From assembly GCA_030018265.1 (NCBI GenBank), contig JASEFX010000007.1, positions 26,452 through 90,451 on the forward strand: 64,000 nt of DNA, written 5' to 3'. Below are positions 30,821 through 40,460 of the stretch, one piece after another (position 1 is the first letter of the stretch; every line of letters starts with the position of its first letter). The stretch comes from Candidatus Saccharicenans sp. GTDB taxonomy: Bacteria; Acidobacteriota; Aminicenantia; Aminicenantales; Saccharicenantaceae. The notes beneath the pieces are model-generated. The model searched no databases, had not been told where the DNA came from, and worked only from the letters and a program-made list of their open reading frames with translations. The position numbers and the translations under genes are program-made.

Positions 30821-32710
30821 TTATAGAAGGTTATACTTTCGATAAAATTCTTTGATCGAGGAGGTCAGGCTTCCGGCATCCAGCCCGAGCAGCCTTCGTA
30901 TTTCCTCAGGCTGTCCGGCAGGATAAATTTCCGGCGGAATACCGAAGCGCTTAAACAACGGGTGGAAAATCTCATGACGGTCGAGCATCTCCCTGACGGC
31001 GCTGCCAAAGCCGCCATCGAGCACGCCTTCTTCCAGGGTGAATATAGCTCTGGCTTTCCGGGCAAGTTGAGTCAGAAGGGTTTCATCCAGCGGTCTGGCA
31101 AACCGGGCGTTAACCACCGCCAGGGAAATACCTTCTTCCTCCAGCCGGCTGGCTACCTCGATGGCTATCGAAACCATATGGCCGTAAGCAATCAGCAGGT
31201 CCGTTCCGGATTTCAGGAGTTCTGCCTGCCCTGGCGGGATAAAGCGAAATTCTTTATCCAGCGGCACGCCGTATCCGTAACCCTTGGGGAAGCGTATGGC
31301 TACCGGGTGTCCGTATTGAAAAGCGGAATAAAGCATGTGCCGGAGCTCGTTTTCATCCCGGGGGGCCATCAGGATGATGTTAGGCAGGTGCCTGAGATAA
31401 GCGATGTCGTTTGTCCCCTGATGAGTTGGTCCATCCTCGCCGACTATGCCTGCCCGGTCCAGCGCGAAGACCACCGGCAGGTCCATCAAACAAACTTCGT
31501 GAAAGATCTGGTCGTATGCTCTCTGCAGGAAGGTTGAATAGATGGCCACCACCGGTTTAAGCCCGGAAATGGCCAGCCCTGCGGCGAAATTTACCGCGTG
31601 CTGTTCGGCGATGCCCACATCGAAGAAGCGGTCAGGGTTTTCGGCCGCAAATCTGTTGAGGCCGGTGCCGTCGGTCATCGCTGCGGTGACAGCAATTATT
31701 TTTTTATCCTGGCGGCCGAGCTCGGCTATGGTTTCCCCGAAGACCTGGCTGTAAGTCGGCCGTTCATCCCGATGTTTTGGTTGGCCGGTAGTGATATCAA
31801 AAGGAGGAGCGCTGTGAAATTTTTCCGGGTTCATCTGGGCCGGGCGGTAACCTTTGCCCTTCCTGGTAACGCAATGAACCAGGATCGGGCCCTGATGATT
31901 CCTGACGCTTTCAAAGGCTTCAATCAGACTGTAAAGGTTGTGTCCGTGAATCGGGCCGAGATATCGTATACCCAGCTGTTCAAAAAACAGGCCGGGGAAG
32001 AAGGTCTTCAGGATAATGCCCTCGGCAGCCCGGGCGAGCTTTATCAGTGGCCAGCCAATTTTCGGGATCGACCTCAGGACTGATTTCGCCTGTTCCTTTA
32101 TTCTCAAATATGGCTGTCCGGAAACCAGAAAGGAAAGGTATCGCGAAAGCGCCCCGACGTTGGGAGAGATGCTCATTTCGTTGTAATTCAGAACGATGAT
32201 CAATCTCTCTCTGAGATGTCCGATCTGGTTAAGCGCTTCGTAAGCCACGCCTCCGGTGAGGCTGCCGTCTCCCACCACCGCCACCACGTTGTAGTTCTCG
32301 TTATTGCGATCGCGGGCCACGGCCAGACCGAGAGCCGCAGAGAGAGCGGTGGAAGCGTGGCCGGTGTTGTAAACATCATGTTCGCTTTCTTCCCGGCTCG
32401 GGTAACCCAGAATACCCTGAAACTGGCGGAGCCGGGAAAAATCCTTCTGGCGGCCGGTTATGAGCTTATGAGTGTAACATTGATGGCCAACATCCCATAT
32501 GATCTTGTCCCGTGGCGAATCGAACACATAATGGAGGGCCAGAGTGAGTTCCACGACTCCCAGGTTGGAGGCCAGATGCCCGCCCGTGCGGGAAACCGTT
32601 TCTATTATCCTGGCCCTGATTTCTGCTGCCAGCTGCTGCAGCTCGTTGAGCGACAGTTTTTTTAAGTCCTGCGGACTGTTAATTCCGGGAAGTATTTTTT
32701 CGGGGCTCAT
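30821..32710 (-). CDS. dxs: 1-deoxy-D-xylulose-5-phosphate synthase
   Basis: GGHLASNLGVVELTLALHYVFDSPRDKIIWDVGHQCYTHKLITGR...VVGDGSLTGGVAYEALN...FDVGIAEQHAVNFAAGLA; start reassigned to MSPEKILPG (4-nt overlap with ispA). Confidence 0.96.
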   Translation of the reverse strand: MSPEKILPGINSPQDLKKLSLNELQQLAAEIRARIIETVSRTGGHLASNLGVVELTLALHYVFDSPRDKIIWDVGHQCYTHKLITGRQKDFSRLRQFQGILGYPSREESEHDVYNTGHASTALSAALGLAVARDRNNENYNVVAVVGDGSLTGGVAYEALNQIGHLRERLIIVLNYNEMSISPNVGALSRYLSFLVSGQPYLRIKEQAKSVLRSIPKIGWPLIKLARAAEGIILKTFFPGLFFEQLGIRYLGPIHGHNLYSLIEAFESVRNHQGPILVHCVTRKGKGYRPAQMNPEKFHSAPPFDITTGQPKHRDERPTYSQVFGETIAELGRQDKKIIAVTAAMTDGTGLNRFAAENPDRFFDVGIAEQHAVNFAAGLAISGLKPVVAIYSTFLQRAYDQIFHEVCLMDLPVVFALDRAGIVGEDGPTHQGTNDIAYLRHLPNIILMAPRDENELRHMLYSAFQYGHPVAIRFPKGYGYGVPLDKEFRFIPPGQAELLKSGTDLLIAYGHMVSIAIEVASRLEEEGISLAVVNARFARPLDETLLTQLARKARAIFTLEEGVLDGGFGSAVREMLDRHEIFHPLFKRFGIPPEIYPAGQPEEIRRLLGLDAGSLTSSIKEFYRKYNLL

Positions 32711-33576
32711 CGGGAAGTTTCTCCGTGCTGGCTGATCATGTCTACAAAATAAAATAACACTCCGGATTCGATGCCTGAGTTCTTCAAAGACTGCCTGGCT
32801 TCCTCCAGCCATTGCGAAAGAAGTTGCAGTGAGTTTTTTTCTCCGGTGGCTCGAGCCAGGTTCGGCCGGAAAGGCTTTCCTTCAATTTGATCCTGCTTGA
32901 GATCTTCCAGGTCATCCCGGAGCTGGAAGGCCAGCCCCAGGAAGATGCCGAATCTGTTAAGCTGGTTGATGACTTCCTCCGGAGCTCCGGCCAGCGCGGC
33001 GCCGCTTACCGCAGAAACTCTGATCAAACCGGCGGTCTTTTTCAGAAACATTTCCTGGAATGAGTGAAGCTCTTTATTTTCCGGGTTGAAGCTGATGTCG
33101 AGCCACTGACCGGCAATCATTCCGGAAGGACCGGCGGCTCTGGCTATTTCTGCCACCACCCAATTTTTTGCCGGATGATTGTTGTTCGGGGCCGGCGCTC
33201 CGGCCAGGATTTCGAAAGCGAGCGTGAGCAGCGCGTCGCCAGCCAGAAGAGCTAGGGCTTCGCCGAACTTCCTGTGGCAGGTGGGCTGTCCGCGGCGGAA
33301 GTCGTCGTTGTCCATCAAAGGAAGGTCGTCGTGGACGAGCGAATAATTATGGATTAATTCCACAGCGCAGGCATAAGGCAGAAGGAGTTCTTCCGGCGCT
33401 CCGAACTGTTCTCCGCTGGCCAGAAGGAGCAACGGGCGGAATCTCTTTCCACCGGAGAGTACCGAATAGCGCATGGCTTCGAACACGGGTGAATTCTCAG
33501 CTGAGAGGTAGGCAGCGAGTTCTTTCTCCAGCCGGTTTTTTTTCTGCTCTAAATAAAGTTCAGGATGAATACTCAT
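32707..33576 (-). CDS. ispA: Polyprenyl synthetase (farnesyl/geranylgeranyl diphosphate synthase)
   Basis: LVHDDLPLMDNDDFRRGQPTCHRKFGEALALLAGDALL (DDxxxxD FARM). Confidence 0.92.
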   Translation of the reverse strand: MSIHPELYLEQKKNRLEKELAAYLSAENSPVFEAMRYSVLSGGKRFRPLLLLASGEQFGAPEELLLPYACAVELIHNYSLVHDDLPLMDNDDFRRGQPTCHRKFGEALALLAGDALLTLAFEILAGAPAPNNNHPAKNWVVAEIARAAGPSGMIAGQWLDISFNPENKELHSFQEMFLKKTAGLIRVSAVSGAALAGAPEEVINQLNRFGIFLGLAFQLRDDLEDLKQDQIEGKPFRPNLARATGEKNSLQLLSQWLEEARQSLKNSGIESGVLFYFVDMISQHGETSR

Positions 33577-33604
33577 TTTAAGAAATCAGGTTAGTTTCTG
33601 GCTT

Positions 33605-33913
33605 TTATTCTTCCTCTTCTTCGTCCTCTTCTTCCTCTTCCATCTCTTCCTCCGCTTCCAGCGCGGAAGCGGTGTATTCCTCAGGGTTGAAATCGCGCGC
33701 TTCCATTTCTCCCTTTTCGTTTTTGAGGAGAATTTCTACCTTTTTTTCTGCCCGGTCAAGTTCGGCTCTTAAAAATCTGGTCAATTTAATCCCTTTTTCA
33801 AAAAGCGCCAGCGATTCGTTCAGAGTCAGGTTTCCCCGATCAAGTTGATTGACAATCTGTTCGAGTTCAGCCAGCGCCTTTTCAAAATTCAACTCTTTGC
33901 TTTTCGTGCTCAT
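33605..33913 (-). CDS. xseB: Exodeoxyribonuclease VII small subunit, with poly-Glu tail
   Basis: NFEKALAELEQIVNQLDRGNLTLNESLALFEKGIKLTRF; adjacent to xseA; C-terminus EEEMEEEEEDEEEEE. Confidence 0.9.
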   Translation of the reverse strand: MSTKSKELNFEKALAELEQIVNQLDRGNLTLNESLALFEKGIKLTRFLRAELDRAEKKVEILLKNEKGEMEARDFNPEEYTASALEAEEEMEEEEEDEEEEE

Positions 33914-35283
33914 TCTGTCTCCTTGATGAATTTTGATTCAATTTTAGCTGTCGGGTCAACATTGAGAACCCGGCAGTTGAGTTCTCCGCGGTAAAAAGAA
34001 ACCAGAATATCTTCCCCCGGTTGAACTTCAGAAGCCTTTTGCAGCGGAAGCAGACCACCAGATTTCCAGCAAATGGTGTATCCTTTCTTCATCACGCTGA
34101 GGGGCGACAGGGTGTTGAGAGCCGAGGAAAGTTGCTTCCAGGTGGACTCGAGTGAGTTCAAGCGCAGACGTATGCAGTGTTCCATCTGCTGCGATAACTG
34201 CTGGTTCCGGTTTTTCAGGTCCGAAAGCCGTTTTCTCATCCGATGGATCGCCGTCCAGGCGCGGTAGTTAAGTCCGTCAACAGTCTGGTGCAGGGTGTTC
34301 AAGTTGTAACGGAAATGTTTGACAATGTTTTTTTCGGAAAGGCTTTCTATGCGGTTTTTCAGAGTTTCCACCAGGTGTTTTTGATTCTGATGGAGGCGGA
34401 TGAAAAGATTTTTAATTTTTTCCCGGAATTCTTCTTCCCGGGCGACCACCATTTCCGCCGCCGCTGAGGGAGTCGAGGCTCTGATGTCAGCCACAAAGTC
34501 GGCGATGGTAAAGTCGATTTCGTGGCCGACAGCTGAGATTACCGGTTTGGTCTTCATGCAGTTGAAAATGGCCCGGGCCACCAGTTCTTCGTTGAAAGCC
34601 CAGAGGTCTTCCAGCGAACCGCCGCCGCGGGCGACGATGACCACGTCTATGTCATCCCTACGGCTGAAATATTCCAGACCTTCAGCTATATTTCTGGCGG
34701 CTCCATCTCCCTGAACCAGAGATGGATAGATCACGATGTGCAGCCGGTTGAAACGGCGCTCTATCACCCGGAGTATGTCGCGAATGGCCGCTCCCGTAGG
34801 AGAAGTGACGATGCCTATTTTCTTCGGAAGCAGAGGAAGTTTTTTCTTGTGTTTCGGGTCGAACAGCCCCTCGGCCTGGAGTCTGGCTTTTAACTGCTCA
34901 AAAGCGATCTGCAGCGCGCCCTTGCCAACTGGCTCCAGCTTTTCCACCACCAGCTGGTATTCGCCGCCCTTTTCATAGACGGTAAGGCGACCCCCGCAGA
35001 TCACCTTAATCCCGTTCTTGAGCTCAAAGGAAGCGGTCAGGTGGTTCTTTCTGAGCTCGAACTGGATACGGCTGGCGTTGCCACGGAACATCACGGCTCT
35101 GAGCTGGGCGTATTCATCTTTCAGAGTGAAATAAAAATGTCCGGAAGAAGGGGAGCGCAGGTTAGAAATCTCGCCTTCAACCCAGACGAAAGGAAAAGAT
35201 GATTCCAGCTCCAGCCGGACCAGCCGGGTGAGTTCGCTGACGGTATAAATTTTATCCTGAATGATCAGGTCTTCATTCTTCAC
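33910..35283 (-). CDS. xseA: Exodeoxyribonuclease VII large subunit
   Basis: YTVSELTRLVRLELESSFPFVWVEGEISNLRSPSSGHFYFTLKDEYAQLRAVMFR; IGIVTSPTGAAIRDIL; VVIVARGGGSLEDLWAFNEE. Confidence 0.96.
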   Translation of the reverse strand: MKNEDLIIQDKIYTVSELTRLVRLELESSFPFVWVEGEISNLRSPSSGHFYFTLKDEYAQLRAVMFRGNASRIQFELRKNHLTASFELKNGIKVICGGRLTVYEKGGEYQLVVEKLEPVGKGALQIAFEQLKARLQAEGLFDPKHKKKLPLLPKKIGIVTSPTGAAIRDILRVIERRFNRLHIVIYPSLVQGDGAARNIAEGLEYFSRRDDIDVVIVARGGGSLEDLWAFNEELVARAIFNCMKTKPVISAVGHEIDFTIADFVADIRASTPSAAAEMVVAREEEFREKIKNLFIRLHQNQKHLVETLKNRIESLSEKNIVKHFRYNLNTLHQTVDGLNYRAWTAIHRMRKRLSDLKNRNQQLSQQMEHCIRLRLNSLESTWKQLSSALNTLSPLSVMKKGYTICWKSGGLLPLQKASEVQPGEDILVSFYRGELNCRVLNVDPTAKIESKFIKETE

Positions 35284-36079
35284 GGCTGTGTTCCTCGACC
35301 AGAAGCTCCCGTTTTATTGATAATGCTTTTCCGGTGGTAGGGTCAATAGAGATGTACACAGCGCTCAGCATCAGGCCGTCAGCCGAGGGCTCAAAACGCT
35401 GCGGCCTTGAAGTCAGGAAGCGCTGCAGCGCCTGTTCCGGTTTCATTCCGATGATCGAATTAAACCCGCCGCACATCCCGGCATCGGTCAGATAGGCAGT
35501 TCCTCCTGGCAGTATTCTTTCGTCGGCTGTGGGCACGTGGGTGTGCGTTCCGATCACTGCTGATACCCGACCGTTCAGGTACCAGCCCAGAGCCTGTTTT
35601 TCCGAGGTGGCTTCAGCGTGAAAATCTATTATAACGATCGGAGTGATCGGAATAATTTCCTCGAGCAGGCGGTCGGCCGTAAGGAAAGGGCAGTCGATCG
35701 GTTCCATGAATACCCGCCCCTGAAGATTGATGACGGCCGCTTTAAGCCCGTGTTCGTTCTGGTAGATATAATAACCGCGTCCGGGATTGCTGGCCGGGTA
35801 GTTGGCCGGTCGCAGCAGGCGGGATTCCTTTTCCAGGTAATTGAGAACTTCTTTTTTGTCCCAGATATGGTTGCCGGAGGTCAGAACATCAACCTGAAAG
35901 AACAGTTCCTTGCCGATTTCTTCGGTCAGTCCATTCCCGCCAGCGGCATTTTCTCCGTTGGCCACCACCAGGTCTGGCTGATATTTTTTGCGAAGCTCGG
36001 GCAAAAACCTGGCCAGCGCCCGGCGGCCGGGTCGACCGATGAGGTCACCGATAAAAAGCACTCCGAATTTATCTGGCAT
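35273..36079 (-). CDS. TIGR00282/YmdB-family metallophosphoesterase
   Basis: [75 protein letters not shown]; downstream of rny. Confidence 0.93.
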   Translation of the reverse strand: MPDKFGVLFIGDLIGRPGRRALARFLPELRKKYQPDLVVANGENAAGGNGLTEEIGKELFFQVDVLTSGNHIWDKKEVLNYLEKESRLLRPANYPASNPGRGYYIYQNEHGLKAAVINLQGRVFMEPIDCPFLTADRLLEEIIPITPIVIIDFHAEATSEKQALGWYLNGRVSAVIGTHTHVPTADERILPGGTAYLTDAGMCGGFNSIIGMKPEQALQRFLTSRPQRFEPSADGLMLSAVYISIDPTTGKALSIKRELLVEEHSREE

Positions 36080-37631
36080 ATTCCACTGCTCTCATTTCCC
36101 TGATTACCACCACTTTGATCTGTCCGGGGTAATCAAGTTCGTCTTTAATCTTTTGTGCTATGTCACGGGCGATGACCATTGCCCGGTCGTCAGAAACCTT
36201 CTGGGCGTCGACAATGATCCTGATTTCCCTTCCAGCCTGGAGGGCAAAAGCTTTCGACACGCCTTCAAAGGAAGTGGCGATCTGTTCGAGTTTTTCCAGT
36301 CTCTGGATGTAAGTCTCCAGAAGTTCTCGTCTGGCTCCGGGTCTGGCGGCTGAGAGGGTGTCGGCGGCCTGAACCAGAACAGCTTCAACCGACGGGAAGT
36401 CTATGTCGCGATGGTGGGAGGCTATTGCCTGGACCACCGACTCGGATTCTCCGTATTTTCTGGCAAGCTCAACCGAAAGTTCGGTATGTGTGCCCTCATA
36501 ATCTTTGTCCACCGCTTTTCCGATGTCGTGGAGAAGCCCGGCCCGGAGGGCAACGTTGACATCGGCTCCAAGTTCACGAGCCATCAAGGCGGCCAGCATG
36601 GCTACTTCCTTCGAATGCTGCAGCACATTCTGGCCATAACTCGTGCGGTATTTAAGCTTGCCCAGATATTTCACCAGCTCGGGATGCATATTGTGAATTC
36701 CGAGCTCGTAAAGGGTGTTTTCACCTTCCTGTTTTATTTTTTCTTCGAGCTCGCCTTTCACCTGTTCGACGATATCTTCTATCCTGGCAGGATGGATCCG
36801 GCCATCAGCCACCAGCTTTTCGATGGCCATCCTGGCCAGCTCTCTCCTTAATGGATCAAAGCTCGAAAGAATAACCGCCTCCGGTGTGTCGTCAACAATG
36901 ATATCCACGCCGGTGGCCATTTCCAGAGCTCTAATGTTTCGACCTTCCCTTCCGATGATTCTGCCCTTCATGTCGTCGGACGGCAGGTCGACCACGGAAA
37001 CCGTGGTTTCGACCACATGCTCTGCAGCTGACCGCTGTATCGCATTCGAAATTATTTCCCGGGCGAGCGCTTTGCTCTTTTCCCTGGTTTCTTCTTCAAT
37101 TCTTCTGATCGTCTGAATAGCCTGAAGTTTCGCTTCGTCTTCAATTTTTTTGATCAGCATGTTCCGGGCTTCTTCCTGGGTCAGGCCGGCAATACGTTCG
37201 AGTTCGGCTGTCTGCTGCTGCAGTATCTCGGAGATTCTCTTTTCCTCGGCTTCCAGCTCTTTTTCTTTCTGGAATAGCCGTTTCTCCCTGGCTGAAAGAT
37301 CCCGTTCCTTCCTTTCCAGGTTCTGATATCGTCTTTCAAGACTTTCTTCCCGGTGGAGGAGCCTTCTTTCCAGCTCGGCCAGTTTGCGCTTCTTTTCACG
37401 CGTCTGAGCTTCAAATTCAGCCTGGCGGGCAACATCCCTTTCCCGCGCCTCGAGCTCGGCTTTTTTCCTTATTCTTTCGGCTTCCTCTTCAGCTCTGGCC
37501 AGAATTTCTCTGGCCTGAGCTTCAGCCTGCATCAGGGTCTTAAGTCCGCGGCTTTTTTTGAGCTGGAGAAAAATTATAATCAACAAAAATAAAGATATAA
37601 GTGGAATACCCACCATCAGCATAGTGTTCAT
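36069..37631 (-). CDS. rny: Ribonuclease Y
   Basis: N-terminal TM + coiled coil; [57 protein letters not shown]; start at MNTML with GAGGAGG SD. Confidence 0.96.
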   Translation of the reverse strand: MNTMLMVGIPLISLFLLIIIFLQLKKSRGLKTLMQAEAQAREILARAEEEAERIRKKAELEARERDVARQAEFEAQTREKKRKLAELERRLLHREESLERRYQNLERKERDLSAREKRLFQKEKELEAEEKRISEILQQQTAELERIAGLTQEEARNMLIKKIEDEAKLQAIQTIRRIEEETREKSKALAREIISNAIQRSAAEHVVETTVSVVDLPSDDMKGRIIGREGRNIRALEMATGVDIIVDDTPEAVILSSFDPLRRELARMAIEKLVADGRIHPARIEDIVEQVKGELEEKIKQEGENTLYELGIHNMHPELVKYLGKLKYRTSYGQNVLQHSKEVAMLAALMARELGADVNVALRAGLLHDIGKAVDKDYEGTHTELSVELARKYGESESVVQAIASHHRDIDFPSVEAVLVQAADTLSAARPGARRELLETYIQRLEKLEQIATSFEGVSKAFALQAGREIRIIVDAQKVSDDRAMVIARDIAQKIKDELDYPGQIKVVVIREMRAVEYAR

Positions 37632-37639
37632 CGTCAAAC

Positions 37640-37795
37640 CTCCTCAGCGGACCGGCAGGTCAAAGGAGGACGGGTGAGGTCAGGCTTTTACTCTGGAAGG
37701 TTTCCGGAATGGTTCCCCTTAAAGCGTCGACAGAGTAAAAGGTTTCTTTCTTCTGCAAACGCCCCGCAATTAGACCAGGGGTCTAATCTATAAAA
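37640..37795 (-). ncRNA. Structured intergenic RNA between zapA and rny; candidate 6S RNA (ssrS)
   Basis: Perfect 11-bp inverted repeat CTTTTACTCTG(37685-37695)/CAGAGTAAAAG(37731-37741) around a 35-nt loop containing nested AAGG/CCTT and GGAA/TTCC pairs; a separate 8-bp hairpin ATTAGACC-agg-GGTCTAAT (37769-37787); sits between zapA and rny, a location associated with 6S RNA. Boundaries approximate. Confidence 0.45.
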
Positions 37796-37821
37796 AGAAA
37801 CAAACAGAATTGCTTCTGTTT
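37794..37821 (-). terminator. Rho-independent terminator directly at the zapA stop codon
   Basis: Minus strand AAACAGAA-GCAA-TTCTGTTT followed by GTTTCTTTTT; stem begins in the TGA stop. Confidence 0.65.
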
Positions 37822-38150
37822 CAAGGGGTAAGTTTTCCCAGAGTATCGTATTCATTTTCATCCTGATTAACCTGATCCTCAATTCGCGCCAGTTGCCTCT
37901 CCAGACGCTCGAGAGCTTCATGCAGCTGGTCAATCTGCCTTTCAGCGGCAAAAAGCTCGTCGGCAATGTTCAGGGCGGTCAGCACCGCTATTTTGCCGGT
38001 GTCTGACGACCTGGACTGCGCCGCTACTTCCTGCATCTTCTGCTCGACATAAGAAGCCAACTGGCTGATATAGAACTCGTCATCTTCTCCTTTGACGCAG
38101 ATCCTGTATTTATTTCCAAAAATTTCAATCTCAATTATTTTCTCTTTCAT
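37821..38150 (-). CDS. zapA: Cell division protein ZapA
   Basis: KIIEIEIFGNKYRICVKGEDDEFYISQLASYVEQKMQEVAAQS...AVLTALNIADELFAAERQIDQL. Confidence 0.87.
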   Translation of the reverse strand: MKEKIIEIEIFGNKYRICVKGEDDEFYISQLASYVEQKMQEVAAQSRSSDTGKIAVLTALNIADELFAAERQIDQLHEALERLERQLARIEDQVNQDENEYDTLGKLTP

Positions 38151-38407
38151 ACACCCAGCTTTTCCATCTGAGTGATCAGGGCTTCAATCCGGTTCTTAAC
38201 CTCTTCCCTTTCCGTCTGCAGCTTCCGGACCTCTTCTTCCAGACTGGCCAGCGCCTTGAGCTTTTCCTGGAGCTCTTTGTTTTCGCCCTTCAAATGTTTA
38301 ACTTCTTCCTTGAGGCGGCTGTTCTCCTGAGAAAGCCTGGAAAAGCTCTCCACCAGCTGGATTATCTTGCCCTCAAGTATTTTAATGCGATCGAGATCCG
38401 ATGTCAA
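38147..38407 (-). CDS. Small coiled-coil protein (ZapB-like)
   Basis: 86-aa near-continuous heptad-like coiled coil; overlaps zapA start by 4 nt. Confidence 0.6.
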   Translation of the reverse strand: MTSDLDRIKILEGKIIQLVESFSRLSQENSRLKEEVKHLKGENKELQEKLKALASLEEEVRKLQTEREEVKNRIEALITQMEKLGV

Positions 38408-38417
38408 TTTAGCCTCC

Positions 38418-40460
38418 TTACCGCAGCTGAATGTTAAGAGAAGACTTCAGCTGGGAGATGATCTCCTGCATGATCCGGTCGACCTCTTCTGCCTGGATGG
38501 TCCGGGCTTCATGCCGGAAATAAAAACGAACGGAAAAGCTGACTTTCCCCGGAGGAAGCGACTTTCCTTTGAACCGGTCATATATCAGAAATCTTTCCAG
38601 CAGAGGCAGGTTAAGCTTTTCCAGCTGCTGGTGAATTTGCTGGTAGGTGATGTGTTCGTCCACCAGGAAGGACAGATCCCGGCTGGTTCCAGGAAACCTG
38701 GGAATCGGTTCAAATTTGAAGCTCCTTGGTTGATTCTTGAAAAGTTCCTCCAGATTGATCTCGGCGGCGTAGGCCGGATGCTCAAGGTCGTGCTGCCGGA
38801 CGAGATTCCTGTTGAGCAGGCCAAGATGTCCGACCGGTTCGTTTTTGACCCTGACCTGAAGCGCCTGGCCCGGCTCGAAAAACGGATGCTCGACCTGTTC
38901 AAAGGAGAATGGTAGGTATCCAAGATAATGGAGGATGTCTTCAACCGCTCCTTTCAGCACGAAGAAATCCGTTTCTTTTTCCGGTTCGTTCCAGCTCCGT
39001 CCAGAACGAAGGCCGGTGCTCAGAATCCCGAGATAAAGAGATTCCCGGTGAAGGTCTTCATCTTCCCAGTAATAAATGTTGCCAACTTCAAATATATGAA
39101 CTCCTTCGGCTTCCCGGTTAAAATTCCAGACGGCGTTTTCCACCAGACCCGGCAGCAGGGAGGTTCTGAGTATAGATAGCCTGGAGGAAATCGGGTTCTG
39201 CAGCTTTATCGGCTGGAAGCCTGTCTGCCAGAGTGTTTCTTTTTCCGGGTCAGCGAAACTGAAGTTTATAACCTCGTCAAATCCATGATGGAAAAGTATT
39301 TCCTTTAAACGCCAGATGCGGTCTCTTGTCCGGTTTACAGGAAGTTCGAAGGAAAAGGCCGGGGTGACCACGCTGGGAATAAGGTCGTATCCGTAAAATC
39401 TGGCCACTTCTTCGATCAGGTCGGCTTCTCGCTCGAGGTCGACACGGAAGCTGGGGATTTCAGCCACCCAGACACCCGGGCTCTGTTCTTTCAATTTTAG
39501 CCCGAGACTGGACAGGGTTCTGGTGACAAACTCCGGGTCTATTTCGACTCCGAGCAGTTCGTTTATTCTTTTTAGCCGCAGAGTCACCGAGCGCGGTTTT
39601 CTGGGAGCTGGATAAACGTCGAGCAAGCCTTTAGAAACCCGACCTCCGAATTCGCACAGAAGGGAAGCCGCCATGACGGCCGCGACCGGGGCGGCTTCGG
39701 GGTCCGCACCTCTTTCAAAGCGGTAGGAAGCATCGGTGCTCAGGCCGAGCCTTTTTGCGGTTAGACGAATCGAAACCGGGTCGAAGTTGGCGCTTTCTAT
39801 GAAAACATCCCGGGTGGATTCGGTGATTCCTGATTCTTCCCCTCCAATAATTCCAGCCAGGGCCACCGGTGTGCTCTCGTCGGCTATCACCAGCATCTCC
39901 GGTGAGAGTTCCACTGTCGAACCCTCGAGTGTGCGAAGGGTTTCTCCTTTTCTGGCTCTGCGGATTTTTATTTTATTCCCTTTCAGGCGGGACAGGTCGA
40001 AGGTGTGAATCGGCTGGCCCAGTGAGAAACAGACATAGTTGCTGACGTCCACCACGTTGTTGATCGAACGGAGCCCGACCGCTTCAATTCTTTTTCTCAG
40101 CCATTCGGGAGAGGGGCCTACTTTAACTCCTCTGACCACCAGACCACAGTAACGGGGACAGAGCTGCGGGTCGAGAATGCTAATATCAACGATTTCAGCG
40201 GTGGTCTGAGGCGATTCTTTCAGCGGCCATTTTTTTATCTTCAGGTTAAGTCCGAGAAGGGTGGCTAACTCTCTGGCTACACCAAGATGCCCCAGCGTAT
40301 CAGGACGGTTGGCATAGGTTTCTATTTCAAATACGGTGTCGTCTTCAAAGCTCGAGATGTTTTCCACCATCAGTCCAATCCGGTTCAGGCATTCTGCCAC
40401 TTCCTGTGGACTGAGGCTGAGATTGACGTATTCTTTAAGCCATTCGTAGGATATTTTCAT
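38418..40460 (-). CDS. pheT: Phenylalanyl-tRNA synthetase beta subunit (short form)
   Basis: MKISYEWLKEYVNLSLSPQEVAECLNRIGLMVE; NNVVDVSNYVCFSLGQPIHTFDLSRL; C-terminal FDX-ACB domain. Confidence 0.96.
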   Translation of the reverse strand: MKISYEWLKEYVNLSLSPQEVAECLNRIGLMVENISSFEDDTVFEIETYANRPDTLGHLGVARELATLLGLNLKIKKWPLKESPQTTAEIVDISILDPQLCPRYCGLVVRGVKVGPSPEWLRKRIEAVGLRSINNVVDVSNYVCFSLGQPIHTFDLSRLKGNKIKIRRARKGETLRTLEGSTVELSPEMLVIADESTPVALAGIIGGEESGITESTRDVFIESANFDPVSIRLTAKRLGLSTDASYRFERGADPEAAPVAAVMAASLLCEFGGRVSKGLLDVYPAPRKPRSVTLRLKRINELLGVEIDPEFVTRTLSSLGLKLKEQSPGVWVAEIPSFRVDLEREADLIEEVARFYGYDLIPSVVTPAFSFELPVNRTRDRIWRLKEILFHHGFDEVINFSFADPEKETLWQTGFQPIKLQNPISSRLSILRTSLLPGLVENAVWNFNREAEGVHIFEVGNIYYWEDEDLHRESLYLGILSTGLRSGRSWNEPEKETDFFVLKGAVEDILHYLGYLPFSFEQVEHPFFEPGQALQVRVKNEPVGHLGLLNRNLVRQHDLEHPAYAAEINLEELFKNQPRSFKFEPIPRFPGTSRDLSFLVDEHITYQQIHQQLEKLNLPLLERFLIYDRFKGKSLPPGKVSFSVRFYFRHEARTIQAEEVDRIMQEIISQLKSSLNIQLR

